Shown here: positions 9,583 through 17,300 of the stretch, piece by piece
Position numbering within the stretch: the first letter of the stretch is position 1
Layout of the letters: every line of letters starts with the position of its first letter
NCBI GenBank assembly: GCA_918797485.1
Contig: CAKKNE010000003.1
Location: 3,534,001 to 3,598,000 of the forward strand
Source: Pelagomonas calceolata
Taxonomy: Eukaryota; Sar; Pelagophyceae; Pelagomonadales; Pelagomonadaceae
Reading direction: 5' to 3'
DNA length: 64,000 nt
Notes under the pieces: generated by a model
What the model was told of the DNA's origin: nothing
Databases searched by the model: none
The model's input: only the letters and a program-made list of their open reading frames with translations
Translations under genes and position numbers: made by a program

Positions 9583-10498
9583 GTCCCCTTTTTCGTCATA
9601 TAAGAAACCCGTGTGTTTGAGGTTTGTACATTCCGACTTACGCGGTCACGTTGGTCAGGAAGGGGGAAGGGGAAGGGAACAGTCAGGGGGCTGGCGACGA
9701 AATGTAGCCTCGGCGTCGGGCGTCGGCTCGTTGATCATTCGCCAGGTGTGCGCGCCGGCTGCGCACGAAGCGGCACCCCGACCGGATGCCGCTTGGACCG
9801 CGGCGCCGTCGCGCCTCGGAAGAAACGCGACGGCGCCGCGGGCGCCGGTCGCGAGGACCGACATATAGGACCCGATCGTCATCAGGTCCTCATCGCTCTG
9901 CGTGCACGGCCCACCTGGGAGCATCAGGTGGGCCGAACTCGTTTGCGGCGCTTCTCCGCCGCGCCGACGAATAGTCGGCGCGGCGGCGACACGGCTCCCT
10001 CGTACGATTCATCGGTGCGGCGGAGGGCATTGCGTCCACCGAAACCGCCGCGGAACTCGTACTGTGGTCGAGGGGAGGGCATCGATTGTAACGTCTCCCG
10101 GCGGCACCGCCGCGCCGGGCTCTTGGATCCACCACGTCGGCGTTCTCAACGCCGACCGGGTCTTGGTGCGACGCCGCCGCGCCTCGGAAGAGACCTGCGT
10201 GGAAATCAACCAGTGCGTCGGGTGCCGCAATTCTTCACTAAGTCATTTCTCGGCGATGGCGCGGCCGCCCTGACTCGGTCGAGCGGTGCGGAACCGACAT
10301 CACCACGCCATCGAGCAGGCGTCGCGTCGATGGCGTGAACGCGCCGTAAAATTTTGATTTCCACACAGGGAGAGACGCGACGGCGCCGCGGAAGCGACGC
10401 CGCCGCGCCTCAGAAGAGACGCGACGACGCCGCGGGGGCCCGCCGGACGCGAGTCCGGCGGGAAGATTAGCCGAGCTCGAGCTCGGCGGCGCGCATTA
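9583..10498. repeat. Gene-poor region with degenerate GC-rich repeats
   Basis: No convincing gene. A ~40 bp word (about GCGACGCCGCCGCGCCTCGG + AAGAGACGCGACG) recurs at 9801-9841 (diverged), 10168-10194 continuing at 10369-10391 (split by an introner), and 10394-10435. Minus-strand reading frames at 9655-9924 and 10009-10230 contain non-random-looking text (TWWIQEPGAAVPPGDVTIDA) and could be exons of a minus-strand gene whose intron is the 10195-10368 element. I cannot build a complete gene. Confidence 0.4.
10187..10376 (-). mobile_element. Introner insertion, family A (TIR CTGYGTGGAAATCAA), with 8-bp TSD
   Basis: The element spans 10195-10368 (174 bp). It starts CTGCGTGGAAATCAA and ends TTGATTTCCACACAG, a 15-bp terminal inverted repeat with one C/T difference. 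Flanks 10187-10194 GAAGAGAC and 10369-10376 GGAGAGAC are an 8-bp target-site duplication with one mismatch. The first 27 nt after the CT are identical to the amidase intron at 30291-30317. On the minus strand the structure is TSD GTCTCTCC, element, ...CACGCAG, GTCTCTTC, which is the same GT...AG arrangement as the genic copy. The interior has an inverted pair around CGCCATCGA/TCGATGGCG. It sits inside a local repeat of which uninterrupted paralogues lie on both sides. Confidence 0.85.
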
Positions 10499-10499
10499 C

Positions 10500-10650
10500 G
10501 TGAGGTTGAGGTTAGGATTCGGTCCGAGTAAGGGTTAGGATTAGGATTAGACTAGGGTTAGGGTTAGGGTTGGGCGAGAGTCGGGTTAGAGCGGGTCCGA
10601 AATTGTCCTAGTGTCGGCGGCAGTTTCGCGGCAACGTGGGCTTGGATGAG
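10500..10650. repeat. Telomere-like (TTAGGG) dispersed repeat, copy 1
   Basis: A G/T-rich stretch with GGTTAGGATT words and a core of three TTAGGG/TAGGGT units near 10553-10570, then a unique tail (GAGAGTCGGGTTAGAGCGGG ... GGCGGCAGTTTCGCGGCAA). The whole ~145 bp recurs nearly unchanged at 25788-25935 and partly at 25582-25667. It is therefore a dispersed repeat family that includes telomere-type repeats, not a chromosome end. Confidence 0.8.
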
Positions 10651-10940
10651 GTTCCGGCTTGTGGTACATGTAATGTTGCCAGCCCCGTGACATCACAACC
10701 CCTAAACCCCGCCACTCCCCCTCCGTAAGAAATTCATATGGTTCGTTGTTAGCTGCCGCGGCGTTGGGGCAGCCTCGGCGCTGCCTCGCGCGCGCTGTGT
10801 TGTAAAATCTAGCGTGTTACTATACACTAGCTCGAGGAGCCGAGAAGAAGCCATCGTATAGCGCTGCGTACAGGCACTCAGCAGCGCGTCTGGAGCAGTT
10901 CTTGCAGCCCCTCAGCTGTCCGCGGCGTTGAACTGGCGTG

Positions 10941-11666
10941 ATGAAGTCCGTATTGTTGGCACTCCTCACTGTCCTGCCTCCCGGCGCCGTGTCCCTCCAC
11001 TTGCCGAAATACACCGGTTGGTTCCGTATAGACGGTTCGATGATTCTGCGACGCGAGCTCAACGCGCACCAATCACAACGAGATTTCTTCGGCGAGAGTG
11101 AAAGGGTGTGGTCTCAAATCGACAACGAGATCACGAGACCACTCGATTACCTTACAAATTCGCCGTACAGCCAGCAGCCCAAGTTCCTGTTTCACTGCAC
11201 GACTAAGCAGAGTGCCAAAAAAATCGCGGAGAGCGGCGTCATCTACGCGAGCGAAAAATCAAACGGCGGCGACGCCTTCCTCGGTGACGGCGTCTATTTC
11301 ACTGCGATTCCTGCTAACTGGGCGGATCCAGAAGTGGTCAAGGCCAACAACTGGGGCTGGCAAAACATCGCAAAGTACCGGCACAGAGATAACGCCTTTG
11401 TCCGAATCAATTTTGATGCTCTCGTAAACCTGCCATGGAACCCAGAGATCGCATTTGACAAAAAAAGAAATGCAAATTTCTGCGTGAAGGTGCCCCGGGG
11501 CGACCTTTCTGTGACGTTACCGGAGCTAGATGCCGAAATTTGGTTTCACCCCGTGGATCACGATGATGAGCCTGAGCGGTTCTGGAGTGCGAAGCGAGGC
11601 TACTACGCAAAGAAACAAACGTGGAAGAACACGCGAGGCTACGCGAAGCAAAAAAGGTGGTACTAG
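10941..11666 (+). CDS. Secreted HYD1-like ADP-ribosyltransferase-fold protein
   Basis: 241 residues from ATG 10941 (a GTG precedes it). Residues 1-19 (MKSVLLALLTVLPPGAVSL) are a signal peptide, so the protein is exported or enters the endomembrane system. Residues ~80-135 carry FLFHCTTKQSAKKIAESGVI and GDAFLGDGVYFTAIP. This His-x-Thr, Ile-x-x-Ser-Gly and Gly-x-Gly-Val-Tyr-Phe-Thr pattern is typical of the HYD1-signature ADP-ribosyltransferase family, known mainly from bacterial polymorphic-toxin and fungal effector-like proteins. The C-terminus is Lys/Arg/Tyr-rich. Codon use is less GC-extreme than in the neighbours and the gene sits among repeats, both compatible with transfer (inference). 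The frame is intact. Activity and target cannot be told from sequence. Confidence 0.6.
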   Translation: MKSVLLALLTVLPPGAVSLHLPKYTGWFRIDGSMILRRELNAHQSQRDFFGESERVWSQIDNEITRPLDYLTNSPYSQQPKFLFHCTTKQSAKKIAESGVIYASEKSNGGDAFLGDGVYFTAIPANWADPEVVKANNWGWQNIAKYRHRDNAFVRINFDALVNLPWNPEIAFDKKRNANFCVKVPRGDLSVTLPELDAEIWFHPVDHDDEPERFWSAKRGYYAKKQTWKNTRGYAKQKRWY

Positions 11667-12375
11667 TAAGAGGGTAAGCTAGCTTGTGTGTCTTATCGAT
11701 AGAAATGCTTATTGTAATTAACGGTACGGGGCACACACGCCCTCGTCGGCGTGGCGCCGCGACGCCCTTTAGGCCATTCTGTATGGAGCGCATCTGGCAT
11801 AATAACCGGAGGAGGCCCAACATTGATAACCATGAACTCTGATGACGCGTCTATCTCGGGCAGCTGCGGACCCAGAGTCGAATTGGTACGCTACTACGGG
11901 TTGGTCGAGCAATCATAATTCACCAGACCAAAAAAAGTCGAGCCGGTCATTCCTGGGCAGCACTGCACACCGCGCCTCGATGCGAGAGAGAGAGAGTCGC
12001 TTATTGAACCCACCCCCAGGTAGTACGGACCCCGAACGCTTCGCCACTGTGTCTATTGGGATTGGCGATAGGGTGTTGTTTCACCCTGCGATGCCGGCTA
12101 AGTGATGAGACGCACTAGAGCTACTTTTTGAGCTTGGCGTGCTGCCCACATTGCTGCCCAACTGCTGCCCCGCGCCCCAGAAATCAGGGTACGGCAAATC
12201 TACCACTGCGCCACATCGTTCTGCTGAGCTATTGGGTGTGCGCTTGCTTAGCGTGGCGTGTGGGAGCGTGATCGTCAACCAACAGCTCAAGGGCATCCCG
12301 ACGCAAGAACGAGCGTGGCCGGCGCATTAGGAGCTACGCTGTCAAAATACGTAGACAAACAGTAAACGCGTCATC
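11667..12375. other. Gene-free stretch
   Basis: About 700 bp of lower GC content between two secreted or membrane protein genes. Only short frames without domain features are present. At 11718-11736 is a half copy of the palindromic word found at 26081-26106 (TTAACGGTACGGGGCACA). A short GAGAGAGAGAG run lies near 11985. A tRNA A-box-like string occurs on the minus strand near 12200 but no full tRNA can be folded. Confidence 0.4.
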
Positions 12376-14122
12376 ATGAGTAAAGCGCTAGCCCTGGCCC
12401 TCGCGTGCCACGGTGTCGCCGCCTGGACCGCGTCTGACGCTTCAATCCGCAGCGCAGTGCGTCTCTGGCTCTCGGACAAGTCTGCCGCCGAGGTCAAGTA
12501 CGGTCATATCTCCACGTGGGAGACCGGTGGGGTCACGGACATGGATTTCTTGTTTTGCGTGCGGACTGATTGGATTGACGCAGAGTACGAAGACGAAGAC
12601 AATTTTTTAGATCCCTGCGTGCTTCCAGCATCGGCGTCGTCCTTCAACGACGGCATCAGCGCGTGGGACACCTCCAGTGTAACGACGATGAAGTTGATGT
12701 TCCACGGCGCCTCGGCCTTTAACCAGCCGCTGAACGACTGGCGGGTCGACAAGGTCACGAATATGAACGGGATGTTTTTACAAGCCGCGGCATTCGACCA
12801 GCCGCTCAACGACTGGTGGGTTGACAAGGTCACGAGTATGGTGGGAATGTTCCACGACGCCTTGTCGTTCAACCAAGACATCAGCGGCTGGAGGGTCGAG
12901 AACGTCACGAATATGTACATAATGTTTGCCGGCGCCAGATCGTTCAACCGGCCGCTCGGCGACTGGCGGGTCGACAAGGTCACGGATATGAGCTACATGT
13001 TCCGCGAGGCCTCGGCGTTCAACCAGCCGCTCGGCGACTGGAACGTCGACAAGGTCACGGATATGCACGGGATGTTCTACAAGGCCAAAGGGTTCAGACA
13101 GGACCTCGGTTGGTGCGTGAACGACGACGTGAACATGAAATACGCGTTCCAAAAATCAAGGTGCGAGTGGACGTCGTGCGGCGTCATGCAAAAGAAACGT
13201 TATGAGCTTGAGCAATGTGTCTACACGGGCAAGTCTTATACTCTGCTGATGGTATTCGTGATCTCTTTTGTGGGAGCGTCGCTGCCCGTGCGAGAGATCA
13301 AAATCTTGCGACCCAGATGTCAGTCTCCGGCTCACTGGTTGAATCTCGCGCAGGTTGCTCGTGGCGCTCGTGGTGAACGACGGGACGTTGGAGGGTCTCT
13401 TCTACCGAACGCCAGTACGCTACAGCGGCGTGGGAAGCGACGACGAGGGAATCGAGATGTCGGGCTCGTCAGTCGCTACGGGGTCGAATCTAGCCGCCGC
13501 GACGACCTATGTGATGCTGCGAGGATTCCCAATGACTCGACTAGCTCTAAATCTCTATAAATATCGCGTGAGGATATTGACCTCTATCAAGGCAATCGTC
13601 GATTACGGAAAGGACAAGCCCTGGTGGGTGGCCAGATTCGTCGCCGTCTGTCTAGGCAACCCGCTCGCGTTTTTTGGTTATTTTGGTTATGTGACCCAGC
13701 ACCACGAGGTGCTCGGAATCACAGCGTTCAAGGACCTTGGTGGGAACATTTTTTGGATGAATCCACTGCTCTTCGTGGCGGTCACTTTTCCGATCTACTT
13801 GCTCTGGGTGCTGTTCAATGTCGAGGCGATAAGGGCAGTGACTGTATGCAGCGACAGATCGTTTGATGCCAACAACTATTTCGAGACGTACACGCCGAGG
13901 GCTGCGGCCGTGGCAATACCAGGACTATTGAATTTGCTTGTTTGGGGTACTTCGGGAATGGAAGGCAACGTCTTCGGATTCATGTTTTTTCTTCCGCTGC
14001 TGATAGCACAAGTTTTGTACCTGGCCATGTGGGTCTACGCCCTGTGCTCTTCCTGCTTCGTTAAAAATCAATATAATAATCCGTCAGGAACTGACGACTT
14101 ATCGCAAACTTCAATGGTCTGA
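12376..14122 (+). CDS. BspA/DUF285-repeat surface protein with C-terminal membrane domain (2 exons)
   Basis: Join 12376-13277 + 13354-14122, 556 residues. A signal peptide (MSKALALALACHGVAAW) is followed by about six DUF285/BspA-type repeats at residues ~85-265, each like FNQPLNDWRVDKVTNMNGMF, a surface leucine-rich-like repeat of bacterial and protist adhesins. A Cys-rich junction follows. A transmembrane helix is completed only by splicing (..VFVISFVGA then LLVALVVN..), and four or five further helices run to residue ~535 (FFGYFGYVTQ, FVAVTFPIYLLWVLF, FGFMFFLPLLIAQVLYLAMW). The join is phase 2 and needed because the repeat frame and the membrane frame differ. A repeat ectodomain joined to a polytopic domain suggests a cell-surface receptor or adhesin; the ligand is unknown. 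Confidence 0.8.
13278..13353 (+). mobile_element. Short intron with introner-like ends (BspA-type gene)
   Basis: A 76-bp intron, GTCGCTGC...CTCGCGCAG. Near its ends lie imperfect inverted repeats (TGCGAGAGATCAAA versus TTGAATCTCGCGCA, about 11/14 complementary). The first eight bases GTCGCTGC resemble the eight after the acceptor (GTTGCTCG). This is the same geometry as the family A introners but with different terminal sequence. Its spliced status is inferred from the need to change frame inside a transmembrane helix. Confidence 0.6.
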
Positions 14123-14317
14123 GCTTGGTGTAGCTTCCTGCCGCAGTCTGCTGACCCGCTTTCGGCGGTGACGGCTTCCGACCCTTTCCGGACCTTAACG
14201 CCAGCCTGACGACTTCACAGTTCTTCGTCGTCTCCGCGGCTAGGCGGTCTAGCTCTAATAGGATATTCCTTCCTTAATTATATATTTATACAAAGCAAGC
14301 AAATTAAGGAATCAAAT
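14123..14317. terminator. Convergent 3' intergenic region with hairpin and dispersed repeat
   Basis: Between two tail-to-tail genes. A perfect 10-bp inverted repeat, TTCCTTAATT (14270-14279) and AATTAAGGAA (14302-14311), encloses an AT-rich 22-nt loop. It could mark 3'-end formation for both genes. Just upstream (about 14235-14260) is a copy of the GCGGCTAGGCGG..CTAGCTCTAA repeat also seen near 23180 and 25385. Confidence 0.45.
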
Positions 14318-17300
14318 TCAACCACACCAGAAATCGTAGACTTGCTCGACCCGCAGCGCCCCACCCTCGTCGCCGCACCCGCGCATCAGCGACATGAGCT
14401 GCGTCGCGGCGACCCTCAGCGCAATCTGCTTCCTCGCCGGCGCGGTCGCGCTCTCGGCGGCGATCGGGAACTGGTAGCGCGCGACGGGCTTGACGCCCGG
14501 CCGCAGCCTTGCGAGCCAGGCCTCGGCCTCGGCCTCGCGGTGCGCCTCGCAGGAGACGCGGACCTGGACCTCGCTCTGGTTCGATATCTCGAGCACGCGC
14601 GCGGTCGGGACGGCGCGCGCGAGGGCGACGAGAATCTCGCCGAGTGCCTTGAACGGCGGCACCGTCAGGACGATGATCTGCCCACCGCCGGCGGCGAGGT
14701 GCGGCTCGACTGCCTTAACCTCGCTGATCCTCGGGTCGACCGCGCCCCGGAAGAAAGCCGCGAGCGAGGCCTCGCCCTTGATTCTCGCGTAGAGGACGAT
14801 CTCCTCGAGGAACCGCTCGGGGTCGGCGCCGTCCTCGAGGTAGCCCTCCCCGCCGAGGGCAGCCCTCAGCGGCATCGCCATGAGGTGTAGCTGGGCGAAG
14901 AGGGCGCTCATGACGATCGCGGGGACGAGGTCGGTGACGAAGGCCATCGAGGCGTAGGCCTTCGCCGGGCCGTACTTCGCCGCGACGAGGTCGCTCTCGG
15001 TCCGGAGAACGTCGAAGTAGACGCCGAGGACCTCGAAGAAGGGGAAGCGGTACCACGGGGTGTGGTCCAGGCTGGCCGCCATGACCTCCAGGATCTCCAC
15101 CTGCATCCACTCGTTGAGCTTGTACCAGGTGAACTCGCCATCGCCGCCGTGGAGGTCCCGGGTTGCGCCGCCGCCCCGCAGCGCGCCGCGGATCGTCTCG
15201 GCCGCTGCCTCCAGTTTCGCCCGGCCGTCCGTCGCGCCCTGCCCGCACTCGAGCCGCCGGTACTTGAGTTTGAGCTTGTTGTTCCCAGCGAGACCGAGCG
15301 TCCCGAGCTTGACAACGGCGGCGCGCGCTCCGTCGAGTCCTTCGAGGAACCCGCTGGCCGAGTTCCGAGCGCGCACGCAGGCGCCCTCGCGGACGACGAG
15401 CCGCCCGGGCGCCCCGCCGCGCTCGCGCACCTGCGCCGCGTGCATGGCGCGCATTTGTTTTGTGATGTCGCTCGGCGCGCTCGTGAGCGACTTGTAGCCG
15501 AAGGTCGCGCTGACGATCACCCCGACGTCCTCGAGAACGTACTTGTCCGCGCCGTCGTCGAATCGCAGCGTGACGGAGGCCTCGACGCCGCCGAGCTCAG
15601 CGAGCGCGCACGTGCCGGCGTGGACCGCGGCGAGGCAGGCGCGCGGGAGCCTCGGCACCACGGTCGTAATCGCCGCCGCCGAGCCGCCGCCGCCCGCGCG
15701 GCGCTCGGCGTCGACCTCGGCCTTGACGCCGTCGTGGAGGTCAACAAGTGCCCCGAGGCCGATGACCTTGAGCGCAAACTTGCCCTTCTTCTCGAGCCGG
15801 ACGCGGGGCGAGCGGAGGAAGGCGCGCGCGACGCGGTGCCAGGCGTGCGCGCGGCCGACCCTGCTCTCGCCGAGCAGCCGGTCGCGCGTCGGGAGCCCGC
15901 CCCCGGCCGCCGCAACGCCCTCGAGTTCCCGCCGGACCACCACCCACGTCGCCCGGTCGAGGAAGCCGGCGAGCGTCGCCGCCGTGCTCGCGAGGTCGCG
16001 CCCGCCGAACTTCCCGACGAGCACCGCCTGCTGCCGGAGGTTGAAGCCGCTCTGGCGGAGCGTCTTCGGCGAGAGGAGGCCGGGGACGTGCGTCGCGAGC
16101 TGCTCCACGGCCGCCAAAACTTCCGAGCCGCGCACGTCCCCGTCGGTGGCGGCGGCCGGTTCGACGGCGGTCTTTGTCTCATCTCCGCCACCGTCGGCCG
16201 TCGCGGATGTGGCAGTCAGCAGGAGCGCCGGCATGTAGTCCCGCACGACACGGATGAGCGTCTTCTCGGCCTCGCTGGCCGCGTCGGGCCGGAGTCGGAC
16301 CTTCCGCTCGATGGCCGGGATGATCAGAAAGAACTCGCCGTGGAGGACGTCGACGTCGAGATGATCCTTGACCTCTGCCTCGGCGACGAGACCTCGGAGG
16401 AGATCGACCGCGTCGACGGCGACGCCGACGTACTTGGAAACGGACGGCTCGAGCCCGGCGACGGCGGCGTTGCCAGTCATGCGCGGGAGGGTCGTCAGCA
16501 GGAGCTCTCTGAGCTTCGGCACGAGCGCTTTGAGGCCACCGGCGAGGCTCCCCGTGAGGCTCTCGAGGGTGCCGATCGCGGCGGCGGGGATCTGCGAGAG
16601 GAGCGTCTTGACGAGGGTGACGATAGGCGGTTCGGAGACGTCTCCGTCGGCGGCGGCCGTCTCCGAGCAGGACACTTCGTGCCCGTTCTCCTCCTCAGAC
16701 ACCGCTGGGTGCAGGGGTGGCTTGTAGAAGGCGAGCATCTCGTCGCAGGTCGGGTCGCCCTCCTCGAGCCCCTCGAGCATCGCGTCGACGAGCCCGGCAC
16801 CGCCGCAGACGATCGCGCGCCACTCCGAAAGCGGGCGGAAGGCGCGCACCTCGGCGCGCTCGACGGCCTCCGTCACCCCCGTTATCGCGTTGAACACGCT
16901 GTGCGCGAGGTCCAAGACCTCCACCGGGCATCCGCGGCGGCGGTCCCTCGCGCGGTCGAGGTCGAGGTCGTGCTCGCGGATGAGGAAGACGCCCCCGGGG
17001 CGGAGGATCCGCCCGACCTCGCGGAGGTAGGGGATGAGCCGCGCGGGGGGGATGTGATGGAGGCCCTGGTTGATGGTGGCGAGGTCCACGCTGGCGTCGG
17101 GGATCCGCGCGCGGACGCCGGCGAGCCATGCCCCCGGATCGCCGTCGGCCGCAGCCGCGCAGACCTCGTCGGTCGTCCTGTTGCCGTGTTCCTCTTCGAC
17201 CAGCCCCTCCATGTAGTCGAACTTGACGTACTCGCCGACGGGGTCGAGGCTTCCGCGCTCGAGGATCGCCGGGAGATCGTCGTCGCCGCACTCGGCGTCG

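Noticed and set aside
9050-9600. Minus-strand frames opposite the kinase C-terminal region
   Set aside because: Shadow frames of the helical kinase tail with Ser/Arg-rich composition and no motif.
10550-10575. A chromosome end at the TTAGGG block
   Set aside because: Only about three repeat units with unique sequence and genes on both sides, and the same block recurs at 25.6-25.9 kb; it is interstitial.
12180-12240. tRNA-like A box (TGGCGCAGTGG) on the minus strand
   Set aside because: No matching B box, acceptor stem or anticodon arm can be folded, so neither a tRNA gene nor a tRNA-derived SINE can be supported.
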